A program made the position numbers and the translations under genes. From contig CAWIED010000001.1 in assembly GCA_963835085.1 (NCBI GenBank), positions 2,232,001 through 2,296,000 of the forward strand: a DNA stretch of 64,000 bases, given 5' to 3'. The DNA is from JBDIAG01 sp963835085. Lineage in GTDB: Bacteria > Actinomycetota > Actinomycetes > Actinomycetales > CAWJMD01. Positions 42,000 to 51,000 of this stretch are shown here, in pieces (position 1 is the stretch's first letter; every line of letters starts with the position of its first letter). Below the pieces are notes generated by a model. It saw only the letters and a program-made list of their open reading frames with translations, was not told the DNA's origin and did no database searches.

Positions 42000-42959
42000 A
42001 TGAAGAAACGATTGTTCGCCACCGTGGCCACCGTCGCAGCCCTTGGGCTGGGTCTGGCCGCCTGCGGGGCAGACAGCTCCAAGACCGGCTCTGCCTCGGG
42101 ATCGGCGTCCGGCGGCACCGCGACCATCGCGTCCAAGTTCATCATGGGCGGCCCGCCTGAGCTCAAGACGAGGGCAGACGGCCTGCCCGGCCTGAAGAAG
42201 AACTACGACGTGGTGTTCGGCAAGTACACCGTCACCGATACGGGTGGCCCGGTCACGGTCAACGCCTTGAAGAACGGGCAGATCGACGCGGCCGACATCT
42301 TCACGACCGACCCTGCCATCAAGGCCAACAACTTCGTGGTGCTCGCCGACCCCAAGAACAACTACGCGGCGCAGAACGTGGTGCCCATCCTCACCAAGTC
42401 AAAGGTCACCGACGGCGTCAAGACCACGGTCAACGCCGTGTCGGCCAAGCTCACCACCGACTCGCTCATCGACATGCTGACCAAGATCAACAACGACAAG
42501 GCCGACCCGGCGGTCGTGGCCAAGCAGTGGCTCACCGACAACGGCCTCGACGCCGCGGGGACGGCTGCCAAGGGCACCACGCTCACGGTGGGCTCGGCCA
42601 ACTTCTCCGAAAGCGTCGTGCTCGCCGACATCTACGCGCAGGCACTACAGGCCCAGGGCGCCACCGTCAGCACCCAGCTCAACATCGGAAGCCGGGAGAA
42701 GTACTACCCGGCGCTTGAGGCCGGCTCTATCGATCTCATGCCCGAATACACCGGCACCCTGCTCACCTACATCGACAAGGGCGCCACCGCCGTGAGCTCC
42801 GACGACGTCTACGCCGCCCTGGCCAAGGCGTTGCCGGCGAACCTCGAAGCTCTCGACCAGGCCAAGGCACAAGACTCCGACGCCATCGTCGTCACCAAGG
42901 CCACGGCCGACAAGTACAAGCTCACGTCCATCGCCGACCTGGCCAAGCCCGCCAACTGA
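42000..42959 (+). CDS. substrate-binding lipoprotein of the quaternary-amine transporter, circularly permuted
   Basis: A 319-residue lipoprotein with signal peptide and lipobox LAAC (Cys22) and a Ser/Gly linker to about residue 40. The OpuAC/ProX fold follows in unusual order: residues ~46-185 (MGGPPELKTRADGLPGLKKNY, VNALKNGQIDAADIFTTDPA, QNVVPILTK, AKLTTDSL) correspond to what is normally the C-terminal half, and residues ~192-319 (TLTVGSANFSESVVLADIYA, NIGSREKYYPALEAGSIDLMPEYTGTLL, VVTKATADKYKLTSIADLAK) correspond to the usual N-terminal half. Each segment is present once, so the total is a complete protein. It should deliver a betaine-like ligand to the permeases. AGAGG precedes the ATG. 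Confidence 0.88.
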   Translation: MKKRLFATVATVAALGLGLAACGADSSKTGSASGSASGGTATIASKFIMGGPPELKTRADGLPGLKKNYDVVFGKYTVTDTGGPVTVNALKNGQIDAADIFTTDPAIKANNFVVLADPKNNYAAQNVVPILTKSKVTDGVKTTVNAVSAKLTTDSLIDMLTKINNDKADPAVVAKQWLTDNGLDAAGTAAKGTTLTVGSANFSESVVLADIYAQALQAQGATVSTQLNIGSREKYYPALEAGSIDLMPEYTGTLLTYIDKGATAVSSDDVYAALAKALPANLEALDQAKAQDSDAIVVTKATADKYKLTSIADLAKPAN

Positions 42960-42970
42960 CTCTCGAGTGC

Positions 42971-42990
42971 GCTCACCTCGTTTGGTGAGC
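42971..42990 (+). terminator. short hairpin after the binding-protein gene
   Basis: GCTCACC and GGTGAGC enclose a 6-base loop TCGTTT, twelve bases after the stop codon. No U-run follows; probably acts together with the larger hairpin downstream. Confidence 0.45.
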
Positions 42991-43014
42991 TGCACTGGCG
43001 CCAAGACCCTTCGC

Positions 43015-43048
43015 GAGAGCCACCGCCCCACCCGGGGTGGTGGCTCTC
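43015..43048 (+). terminator. large hairpin terminator of the transporter operon
   Basis: GAGAGCCACC (43015-43024) pairs with GGTGGCTCTC (43039-43048), and the inner CCCC/GGGG continue the stem. It lies about 55 bases past the last gene of the transporter operon. Followed by CGCCTTGGG rather than a U-run, as is common in high-GC actinobacteria. Confidence 0.7.
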
Positions 43049-43098
43049 GCCTTGGGAGATGGCACGCACCCCGGCTGACCGCTTCCGACACCCCCGGG

Positions 43099-43282
43099 GG
43101 TGCCAACCGCGGAAAACGGCACGCACCTGGCACCACCCAACGCCGCCCACCGGCACTCGCGACGCCCCCGCGAGGTGCCAGGCGCGGGAAATAGGCCGCG
43201 TTTGGCATCGTGGAAGGCGATTAGCCGCAGGGGCGGTGGCTTCGGGGATGCCAACCGCGGGAAATGCCCCGCATCTGACACC
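43099..43282. repeat. array of three 36-bp imperfect palindromes at 73-75-bp spacing
   Basis: Copies at 43099-43134, 43174-43209 and 43247-43282. Each begins G(G/A)TGCCA, has a central GCG(G)GAAA and ends with GGCA or GACA, so the outer TGCCA/TGGCA parts pair. The same 36-bp element occurs at 56894-57220. Together with the terminator hairpins it fills the gene-free 374-base spacer 42960-43333. Function unknown; looks like a REP-type intergenic element. Confidence 0.7.
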
Positions 43283-43333
43283 CGCTCACGTACCGCCCTG
43301 CCTGGCAGCGCCTTGCGCCACCCGCGCCAAGCA

Positions 43334-43795
43334 TCAACCAGCTTCAGGCGTCAGGCCGGCCTGCCCGGCGGCTTCGGCCACCAGCCGATGCCACAGATCC
43401 ACGGCCGAGAGCACCGCGTCGATGGAGGCCGGCACCAGTACGTCGTAACGTGAACCGTCGGGCACCAGCGAGTCGGCGGCCACTACCAGCGTCGACTCCA
43501 GCACATTCACCTTCACCAGGGCGTGCGTGGCGGTCACGTGATGGGCTGCTCCATAGCGCAGGCCCTCGTCACCCAGGTTCTCGTCGATCTGCCACTGGCC
43601 GAACACGCGAAGCAGCCCCGGCCCCTCGTCGCTGGTGCGGGCGTAGAGCTTGTGATCCTGCACCACGAACAGCAGGTCGCCGTCGTCGTCCTGCTCGGCC
43701 TCCACCCCGATCGCGGCCAGTGCGGACTTGGTCAGCTGACGGCGCGAGGGCGGTGTCGGAGCAGCGAACGACGGCAATGAGGTGGGGCTAGTCAT
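43334..43795 (-). CDS. YbjN-domain protein
   Basis: A 153-residue protein with the YbjN / type III secretion chaperone-like fold: an N-terminal helix (SRRQLTKSALAAIGVEAEQDDDGDLLFVVQDHKLYART), beta strands (LLRVFGQWQ, HHVTATHALVKVNVLESTLVVAADSL) and a C-terminal helix with SIDAVLSAVDLWHRLVAEA. Common in actinobacteria as a cytosolic protein of unclear role. The ATG at 43795 is preferred over an upstream start eight codons earlier because the protein-like part begins at TSPTSL. Divergent from glgX with 35 bases between starts. Confidence 0.7.
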   Translation of the reverse strand: MTSPTSLPSFAAPTPPSRRQLTKSALAAIGVEAEQDDDGDLLFVVQDHKLYARTSDEGPGLLRVFGQWQIDENLGDEGLRYGAAHHVTATHALVKVNVLESTLVVAADSLVPDGSRYDVLVPASIDAVLSAVDLWHRLVAEAAGQAGLTPEAG

Positions 43796-43830
43796 GCAGC
43801 CACCGTAGCCACCCGGCACACTTGCCTGCC

Positions 43831-46128
43831 ATGAGTGCCGAACACCCGAACCGGTTGGGGCTGCATCTGCACCCCAGCGCGGGTGCCGATCCGTTGGCGA
43901 CGACCACCGCGAACGCTGCGGTGTACGCCCCCGACGCTGAGGCTGTGGAGATCTGTCTGTTCGACCGAGGCCCTGGCCATCGGGCAGTCGAGGAACGGCG
44001 GGTGCGGCTCGACCGGCGGCTGCACGGCACGTTCTACGGCGAGGTTCCCGACGTCCGCCCGGGCCAGCGCTACGGGCTCCGGGTCTACGGGCCCTGGGAT
44101 CCAGGACGTGGTCTGCGCCTCAACCCGGCCAAGCTGTTGCTCGATCCCTACGCCAAGGCCATCACCGGCTCGATCGTGTGGGGTCAGGCTGTGTTCGGGC
44201 ACAGCGTCGACCGGGTCTGGCAGCCGGTGGACGGCCCGTCGCAGTTCGGCGGCGGCCGCGTGATGGACTACACGGACAGCTTCGGGTCCGTGCCGCTCGG
44301 GGTGATCCTGCCCGAACTGCCCCCGGCGAAACGCGGGCCCAGGACGCCGTGGCAGCGCACCGTGATCTACGAGGCGCACGTCAAGGGCCTCACCGCCAGG
44401 CACCCGGCGCTGCCCCCTGAACAGCGCGGCACGTGGGCAGGGTTGGCACATCCTGCGGTGATCGAGCACCTCACCAAGCTCGGGGTGACGGCTGTCGAGC
44501 TGCTACCGGTCTTCGCCCGCGGCGACGAGCCGCACCTGGTGCGGCAGGGTCTGCACAACTACTGGGGCTACAACCACCTGTCGTTCTTCGCACCCGAGCC
44601 CAGTTACGTCACCGCCGCGGCACGGGCCAAAGGCCCGGCCGCCGTCATCGCTGAGATCGTCTCCGCCATCGAGACTCTGCACCGGGCCGGTCTGGAGGTG
44701 CTGCTCGACGTCGTCTACAACCATTCGTGCGAGGGCGGCCCCGACGGCCCGACCCTGTCGTGGCAGGGCCTGGGTGGGCGCAGCTACTACCGAACCGACG
44801 ACCTGGGCCGGAACATCGACTTCACCGGCACCGGCAACACGTTCGATTTTTCGAAGGCTGCGGTCGTTCGACTCACCCTCGACTCGTTGCGGCACTGGGT
44901 CACTGCCTACGGCATCGACGGCTTCCGCTTCGACCTCGCGCCGGCGTTGGCCCGGGGCGACGCGCACCGCAGCCGCGACGGCTACGACCCCGATCACCCG
45001 CTGTTGGTGGCGATGCGCACCGACCCGATCCTCAACGAGGTCAAGCTGATCGCCGAGCCGTGGGACGTCGGCCCCAACGGCTGGCACACCGGTGAGTTCC
45101 CGCCTCCGTTCGCGGAGTGGAACGACCGCTATCGCGATGTGGTGCGCGGCTTCTGGATTGCCGACCGCGGCACGCTGCAGGCCGGAGGCGGCCCGCTGCG
45201 CACCCATCTGTCCGAACTCGCCACGAGACTGGCCGGTTCCTCAGACCACTTCGGCCGAGCCACCTCGAGCGACCACCTCGAGCGACCCGCCTGGGCCAGC
45301 ATCAACTTCGTGACGGCCCACGACGGCTTCGCCCTGGCCGACCTCGTGGCCTTCGACCACAAGCACAACGAGGCCAACGGCGAGGACAATCGCGACGGCA
45401 CCAACAACAACCTGTCGTGGAACCACGGGGTGGAGGGCCGAACCAGTCAGCTCGACGTGCAGGCAGCCCGGCACCGCACCCAGCTGGCGACGCTGTCGAC
45501 CTTGTTGCTGAGCATCGGCACCCCGATGCTGTTGGCCGGCGACGAACTGGGTCGCACCCAGGACGGCAACAACAACGCCTACTGTCAGGACAACACGACC
45601 ACCTGGGTCAACTGGGAGCTCACCTCCGATCGCCGCGCCAGTGCCCCGATGCGCCGCGCCAACCTCGAAGCCGTCCGAGAGTTGTTGCGGCTGAGGGCCT
45701 CTCACCCCGCCTATACCGCACCAGAGCGCCCCGATGGACGCACCGTCGACCCCCACGGAGCCACCGACGTGGGCTGGTTCAGCCCCGATGGGCGCCCCAT
45801 GACGGCCGAGCACTGGGCCGACACCTCGCAACGCACGCTGCAGATGGCTCTGCACGGCGGACCGTCGGGTGCCTACACCGTGCTCGTGGTGGTGCACGGT
45901 GGCGACGACCCGATCGAGCTCACCCTTCCCGCGGCCCCCTGGGCGAGCCAATGGACGAAGGAGTGGGACAGCGCCGAGTTCGCCGCCAGCACCTGGGGAC
46001 TCGACCCTGGCACCGAACGGCCGGTGCTCGAGGCCGGGGCCACGACCAAGCTGGTCGGTTGCACGGTGGCGCTGTTCCTCGGCTCTCCCCCGACCACGGG
46101 GCACCTGCCGAGAGGTCATGTGCAGTAG
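43831..46128 (+). CDS. glgX: glycogen debranching enzyme GlgX
   Basis: A 765-residue GH13_11 isoamylase-type enzyme that hydrolyses alpha-1,6 branches of phosphorylase-limited glycogen. Visible are the N-terminal CBM48-like domain (LGLHLHPSAGADPLATTTANAAVYAPDAE), EAHVKGLTARHP, LLDVVYNHSCEGG, GIDGFRFDLAPAL with the nucleophile Asp, KLIAEPWDVGPNGWHTG with the acid Glu, and FVTAHDGFALADLVAF with the third Asp, plus NNAYCQDN near the active site. ATG 43831 is used; an in-frame TTG three codons earlier is possible. It converges on glgP, whose stop lies only 13 bases away on the other strand. Confidence 0.93.
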   Translation: MSAEHPNRLGLHLHPSAGADPLATTTANAAVYAPDAEAVEICLFDRGPGHRAVEERRVRLDRRLHGTFYGEVPDVRPGQRYGLRVYGPWDPGRGLRLNPAKLLLDPYAKAITGSIVWGQAVFGHSVDRVWQPVDGPSQFGGGRVMDYTDSFGSVPLGVILPELPPAKRGPRTPWQRTVIYEAHVKGLTARHPALPPEQRGTWAGLAHPAVIEHLTKLGVTAVELLPVFARGDEPHLVRQGLHNYWGYNHLSFFAPEPSYVTAAARAKGPAAVIAEIVSAIETLHRAGLEVLLDVVYNHSCEGGPDGPTLSWQGLGGRSYYRTDDLGRNIDFTGTGNTFDFSKAAVVRLTLDSLRHWVTAYGIDGFRFDLAPALARGDAHRSRDGYDPDHPLLVAMRTDPILNEVKLIAEPWDVGPNGWHTGEFPPPFAEWNDRYRDVVRGFWIADRGTLQAGGGPLRTHLSELATRLAGSSDHFGRATSSDHLERPAWASINFVTAHDGFALADLVAFDHKHNEANGEDNRDGTNNNLSWNHGVEGRTSQLDVQAARHRTQLATLSTLLLSIGTPMLLAGDELGRTQDGNNNAYCQDNTTTWVNWELTSDRRASAPMRRANLEAVRELLRLRASHPAYTAPERPDGRTVDPHGATDVGWFSPDGRPMTAEHWADTSQRTLQMALHGGPSGAYTVLVVVHGGDDPIELTLPAAPWASQWTKEWDSAEFAASTWGLDPGTERPVLEAGATTKLVGCTVALFLGSPPTTGHLPRGHVQ

Positions 46129-46141
46129 CTCCGGGAGGCTC

Positions 46142-48718
46142 TCAGGCGTTGACCACCAGCCCGAGCTCGGCCGGATCGGCCAGCCCGGGATGGCTGGGAA
46201 GCACCCGCACCGAATAGCCAAACGAACCGGTCTTGTCGAGGATGAGGTCGCCGGCGAACTCGTGCCGGCCCTCCTCGAAGCCCTTCACGGGAGCCAGCGG
46301 CAGCCGCGACGGGTCGATGAGCGAATCGTTCTCGTCGACCCGGCCGAACACGATCTCGACCCGCACGTCGTCGGGGTCGAGACTGCCGAGACTGACGAAC
46401 GCCCGGGTATGCAGCACCTCGCCGGCCTGGGGTGAGTCACCGAGCCCTGATGACTCCACGTGCTCGATGCGTACTTGCGGCCATTGCGAGCGCACCCGGA
46501 TGCCCCAGGCGGCCAGGTCACGGGCCATCGCGGCATCGTCGGCCAGGAGGGCTCGACCGCTGAAGGTGGCCGGCGCATAGAGCTTCTCGGTGTAGTCACG
46601 CACCATCCTGGTCGCCAGCACCTTGGGCCCGAGCACGCCGAGGGTGTGCTTGACCATGGTCATCCAGTGTTGCGGCACCCCGTTCGCGTCCCGTTCATAG
46701 AAGCCGGGAACCACCTGCTTGTTCAGGAGCTCGTACAGACCCGCCGCCTCGAGGTCGTCGCGGCGCTCGCTGTCGTCGATCCCCTCGGCCGTGGGGATCG
46801 CCCACCCGTTCTCCCCGTCGAACCACTCGTCCCACCATCCGTCGAGGACCGAGAGATTCAGGCCCCCGTTGAGAGCTGCCTTCATACCCGACGTGCCGCA
46901 GGCCTCCTGTGGACGTAGCGGATTGTTCAACCACACGTCGCAACCCGGCAAGAGGCTTTGCGCCAGCTCGATGTCGTAGTCGGGCAGGAACACGATGCGA
47001 TGCCGAACCGCCGGGTCGTCGGAGAACTCTACGAGCTGTTGGATGAGTCGCTTGCCCTGGTCGTCGGCGGGGTGGGACTTGCCGGCGGTCACCAGTTGGA
47101 TCGGACGCTCGGCATCGAGTAGCAAGGCCTTGAGTCGCTCCGGATCGCGCAGCATGAGGGTCAGCCGCTTGTACGTCGGCACCCGGCGCGCGAAACCGAC
47201 GGTCAGTACGCCGGGATCGAGCACGTCGTCGATCCAGCCCAGCTCGGCCGGGCTCGCGCCGCGCTTGAGCCAGGCCTGCCGCAGCCGCCTGCGCACGTCG
47301 AGCACCAACCGCTCCCGCAGCTGCCGGCGGACGGCCCACAGCTCGACGGCAGGCACGTCCGCCAGCCGCTTCCATCCTTCGGGATCGTGGGCTGCGGGCG
47401 AGGCCACAAGCTCGGCCAGCTCCAACAGCTCCCGGGCCGCCCAGGTAGCCGCGTGCACCCCGTTCGTGATCGAGCCGATCGGCACCTCAGCGTCGTCGAA
47501 GCCGGGCCACAGGCCGTCGAACATCCGCCGGCTCACTCCAGAGTGCAACCGGGAGACGCCGTTGGCGCGCTGGGCCAGGCGCAGTCCCATGACCGCCATG
47601 TTGAAGACTCCGGGGCTGCCGCCGGGATAGCTCTCGGCGCCGAGCTCGAGCACTCGCTCGAGAGGCACCCCACTCAGCACGCCCGAGCTGCCGAGGAAGT
47701 GCGCGATGTCGTCTACGCCGAACCTGTCGATGCCCGCAGCCACCGGGGTGTGGGTCGTGAACACCGTCGTAGCCCGGCCCACGGCCAGCGCCTCGTCGAA
47801 GGTCAGGGGATGCGGCACGCCGTCGCCCTGCATCAGCTCCCGAATACGTTCCAGCCCGAGGAATCCTGCGTGGCCTTCGTTGGTGTGGAACACCTCGGGT
47901 GCGGGCGCGCCCGTGAGCCGGGAGTACAGCCGCAGGGCGCGCACCCCGCCGATGCCCAGCAGGATCTCCTGCTGGAGCCGGTGCTCGCCGCCCCCGCCGT
48001 AGAGCCGGTCGGTGGTTGCTCGCGCGGCCTCGTCGTTGTCGGGCAGGTCGGAGTCGAGCAGCAGCAGGGGGATCCGTCCGACGTCGGCCTTCCACACGTG
48101 GGCGACCAGGGTGCGGCCCACCGGCAGCTCCACCCGCACCTGGGCCGGCGTGCCGTCGGCCTCGCGCAAGAGGGTCAGCGGCAGCCCGTCCGGGTCGAGC
48201 AGGGGGTAGGTCTCGGTCTGCCAGCCCTCCCTGGACAGGGCCTGCTGGAAATAGCCCATGGCGTACAGCAGGCCCACGCCGATGATCGGCACGCCGAGAT
48301 CCGAAGCGCTCTTGAGGTGATCGCCGGCCAGAATCCCCAGCCCGCCGGAATACTGCGGCAACACCGAGGTGATGCCGTACTCCGGGCTGAAGTACGCGAT
48401 CGAGACCGGGCCCCCGCTCACTCTGCGCTGATACCAGCGCGGTTCGGTGAGGTAGTCGTCGAGGTCGGCCGCGGCCGTATGCACCTGTTCGACGAAGTCG
48501 GGATCAGCCGCCAGCTCGGCAAGGCGCTCGGCCGACAGGTCGCCCAGCAGAGCGATCGGGTCATTGCGCAGAGCCGTCAAGCGGTGCTCGTCGATCTGGG
48601 CGAACAGATCGCGCGTAGGCGGATGCCATGACCAGCGCAGGTTGAGCGCCAGGCGCCCGAGTGCCTCAAGGGAGGCCGGAAGAACAGTGCGCACGGTGAA
48701 CCGACGAATCGCTTTCAC
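46142..48718 (-). CDS. glgP: alpha-glucan (glycogen/maltodextrin) phosphorylase
   Basis: An 858-residue GT35 phosphorylase of the shorter bacterial/thermophile type, with the N-terminal DUF3417 region (LEALGRLALNLRWSWHPPTRDLF) usual in this branch. It releases glucose-1-phosphate from glucan chains. The YSGGLGILAGDHLKSASDLG, HTNEGHAGFLGLERI, FTTHTPVAAGIDRF, VGFARRVPTYKR and PLP-lysine ACGTSGMKAALNGGLNLSVLDG motifs are present. The GTG at 48718 starts at the conserved region (KAIRRFTVRTVLP); an in-frame GTG two codons earlier is possible, and the long upstream open frame overlaps glgE antisense and is not coding. Divergent from glgE across 91 bases. Confidence 0.93.
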   Translation of the reverse strand: MKAIRRFTVRTVLPASLEALGRLALNLRWSWHPPTRDLFAQIDEHRLTALRNDPIALLGDLSAERLAELAADPDFVEQVHTAAADLDDYLTEPRWYQRRVSGGPVSIAYFSPEYGITSVLPQYSGGLGILAGDHLKSASDLGVPIIGVGLLYAMGYFQQALSREGWQTETYPLLDPDGLPLTLLREADGTPAQVRVELPVGRTLVAHVWKADVGRIPLLLLDSDLPDNDEAARATTDRLYGGGGEHRLQQEILLGIGGVRALRLYSRLTGAPAPEVFHTNEGHAGFLGLERIRELMQGDGVPHPLTFDEALAVGRATTVFTTHTPVAAGIDRFGVDDIAHFLGSSGVLSGVPLERVLELGAESYPGGSPGVFNMAVMGLRLAQRANGVSRLHSGVSRRMFDGLWPGFDDAEVPIGSITNGVHAATWAARELLELAELVASPAAHDPEGWKRLADVPAVELWAVRRQLRERLVLDVRRRLRQAWLKRGASPAELGWIDDVLDPGVLTVGFARRVPTYKRLTLMLRDPERLKALLLDAERPIQLVTAGKSHPADDQGKRLIQQLVEFSDDPAVRHRIVFLPDYDIELAQSLLPGCDVWLNNPLRPQEACGTSGMKAALNGGLNLSVLDGWWDEWFDGENGWAIPTAEGIDDSERRDDLEAAGLYELLNKQVVPGFYERDANGVPQHWMTMVKHTLGVLGPKVLATRMVRDYTEKLYAPATFSGRALLADDAAMARDLAAWGIRVRSQWPQVRIEHVESSGLGDSPQAGEVLHTRAFVSLGSLDPDDVRVEIVFGRVDENDSLIDPSRLPLAPVKGFEEGRHEFAGDLILDKTGSFGYSVRVLPSHPGLADPAELGLVVNA

Positions 48719-48809
48719 GGGCACCAGCCTGACAGGTCGCGGCGGTAGGCAGGGGCTTGGACCGAGCCGAGCATGCATCGGTAGGCATCGGCTGGGTAGC
48801 GTTGCGCCT

Positions 48810-50999
48810 GTGACCAACGACACCCCCACCTCGATCCGCCCCGACGTCAGCGCGCAGTTGAACGACGCCGCCCGCAAGGTGGCCACGTTCGCCGCGGAGC
48901 TGACCCGGCATGCTGGTGAGTTGGGTCGCCATGCCGGCGAGTTCTCGCGCCGCGGCCTCGACTCAGCCTCACCCACCTCTCCCCGCCGGCTCGGCCGGAT
49001 CCCCGTCATGGACGTCATGCCCGTGGTCGACGGGGGACGCTTCCCCACCCGCGCCAGCGTGGGCGAGGCGGTGCCCGTCAGCGCCGTCGTCTTCCGCGAG
49101 GGCCACGACATGGTGAACGCCTCGGCGGTGCTGCGCCGCCCCGACGGCAGCGTGCACACGAGGGTCACAATGACTCCGGGCGGCCCGGGCACCGACTCGT
49201 GGCACGCGAGCCTCATCGCCGACGAGATGGGCGAGTGGACGTTCCTCGTCGAAGGCTGGGACGACCCGTACGCCACCTGGCTGCACGACGCCACCATCAA
49301 GGTGGAGGCCGGCGTCGACGTGGAGCTGATGCTCACCGAGGGTGCCATTCTGCTGGCCGGTGCCGCCGACGAAGAGGGCCGCGATTCCGAGGACGCCGCC
49401 CACCTGCGGGCCGCGGCCAGCGGCCTGCGCGACATCGAGCGTCCCGCCGGTGCCCGGCTGGCGGCGGGCACCGCACCCCAGGTGAAAGACGCGTTGCAGC
49501 GCAATCCGATTCGACGTCTGGTCACGGCCAGCCCCACGTACAAGCTGCGCGTGCAACGCGAGCTCGCGCTCTACGGCTCGTGGTACGAGTTCTTCCCGCG
49601 CTCGGAGGGCGCCTACCAACGTGAAGACGGCTCCTGGGTGTCGGGCACGCTGGCCACGGCTGCGGAGCGACTGCCCGCCATCGCCGAGATGGGCTTCGAC
49701 GTCGCCTACCTGACGCCCGTGCACCCGATCGGAGCGAGCAACCGCAAGGGCAAGAACAACACCCTGACCACGGAGCCGGGCGACCCCGGCTCCCCATATG
49801 CCATCGGCTCCGCGGACGGGGGCCACGACGCCATCCACCCCGACCTCGGCACGTTCGACGACTTCGATGCCTTCGTGGCGCGGGCCACGTCGCTCGGCCT
49901 CGAGGTGGCCCTCGACCTGGCCCTCCAGTGTTCGCCCGACCATCCCTGGGTCGCCGCGCACCCGGAGTGGTTCACCACACGCGCCGACGGCACCATCGCC
50001 TACGCCGAGAACCCGCCCAAGAAGTACCAGGACATCTACCCGCTCAACTTCGACAACGACCCCGCCGGCATCTACCACGAGGTGCTGCGGGTGGTGAACG
50101 TCTGGATCGACCACGGGGTCACGTGCTTCCGCGTCGACAACCCGCACACCAAGCCGGTGGAGTTCTGGGAGTGGCTGATCGCCCGGGTCGCCCGCGATCA
50201 CCCCGAAGTGATCTGGCTGGCCGAGGCCTTCACCAAGCCGGCCATGATGCGCGCCCTGGCCAAGGTGGGCTTCCAGCAGTCGTACACCTACTTCGCGTGG
50301 CGCACGACGAAGGAAGAGCTGACCGACTACCTGCTGGAGCTCTCGAACAGCAGTGACGTGATGGTCGGCGACAAGTCGGGCACCGCCGATTACATGGTGC
50401 CGAGCTTCTGGCCCACCACGCACGACATCCTCACCCCGCAGATGACCTATGGCGGCAAGGCGGCCTTCGCCTACCGAGCCGTGTTAGCGGCCACGATGGT
50501 GCCCACCTGGGGTATCTACACCGGCTACGAGCTGTCGGAGTCGGTGCCGCGCCCCGGTGCACAGGAGCAGATCGACAACGAGAAGTACGAGTACAAGCCG
50601 CGCGATTTCGCGGGTGCCCTGGAGCGTGGCGACAGCCTGCAGCCATTGCTGGCCCGGCTCAACGAGATTCGTCGTGAGCACGTGGCGTTGCAGCGGCTCC
50701 GCGGAGTCACCTTCCACACCACCGAGGACGACAACATCATCGCCTACTCCCGGCGGGTGCCGGCCCACGAGTCGCCCACCGGCGTCGAAGACGTGGTGCT
50801 GACGATCGTCAACATCGACGCCCGGTGGACGCGGGAGACCATGGTGACTCTCGATCTCGAGGCTCTCGGCGTGCGTCGCGGCGCGTCGTTCGTCGTGGAG
50901 GAGCTGCTCTCGCGGCAGACCTGGATCTGGGGCGAGCGCAACTACGTCCGCCTCGATGCGGCTCAGCCAGCGCACATCCTGCACATCCGAAAGGGCTGA
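48810..50999 (+). CDS. glgE: alpha-1,4-glucan:maltose-1-phosphate maltosyltransferase GlgE
   Basis: A 729-residue GH13_3 enzyme that extends alpha-glucan with maltose-1-phosphate. N-terminal region (~1-60) is a helical, His/Ala-rich extension; then the N/S domains (RLGRIPVMDVMPVVDGGRFPTRASVGE) and the catalytic barrel with FDVAYLTPVHPIG, CFRVDNPHTKPVEFWEW (nucleophile Asp), VIWLAEAFTKPAMM (acid Glu) and FWPTTHDIL (Asp). The GlgE-specific YGSWYEFFPRSEG stretch secures the assignment. GTG start at 48810. Followed one base later by the maltokinase gene. Confidence 0.95.
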   Translation: MTNDTPTSIRPDVSAQLNDAARKVATFAAELTRHAGELGRHAGEFSRRGLDSASPTSPRRLGRIPVMDVMPVVDGGRFPTRASVGEAVPVSAVVFREGHDMVNASAVLRRPDGSVHTRVTMTPGGPGTDSWHASLIADEMGEWTFLVEGWDDPYATWLHDATIKVEAGVDVELMLTEGAILLAGAADEEGRDSEDAAHLRAAASGLRDIERPAGARLAAGTAPQVKDALQRNPIRRLVTASPTYKLRVQRELALYGSWYEFFPRSEGAYQREDGSWVSGTLATAAERLPAIAEMGFDVAYLTPVHPIGASNRKGKNNTLTTEPGDPGSPYAIGSADGGHDAIHPDLGTFDDFDAFVARATSLGLEVALDLALQCSPDHPWVAAHPEWFTTRADGTIAYAENPPKKYQDIYPLNFDNDPAGIYHEVLRVVNVWIDHGVTCFRVDNPHTKPVEFWEWLIARVARDHPEVIWLAEAFTKPAMMRALAKVGFQQSYTYFAWRTTKEELTDYLLELSNSSDVMVGDKSGTADYMVPSFWPTTHDILTPQMTYGGKAAFAYRAVLAATMVPTWGIYTGYELSESVPRPGAQEQIDNEKYEYKPRDFAGALERGDSLQPLLARLNEIRREHVALQRLRGVTFHTTEDDNIIAYSRRVPAHESPTGVEDVVLTIVNIDARWTRETMVTLDLEALGVRRGASFVVEELLSRQTWIWGERNYVRLDAAQPAHILHIRKG

Positions 51000-51000
51000 G

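Noticed and set aside
48719..49543. Upstream extension of GlgP to 49543
   Set aside because: It runs antisense through glgE and the family fold starts at 48718.
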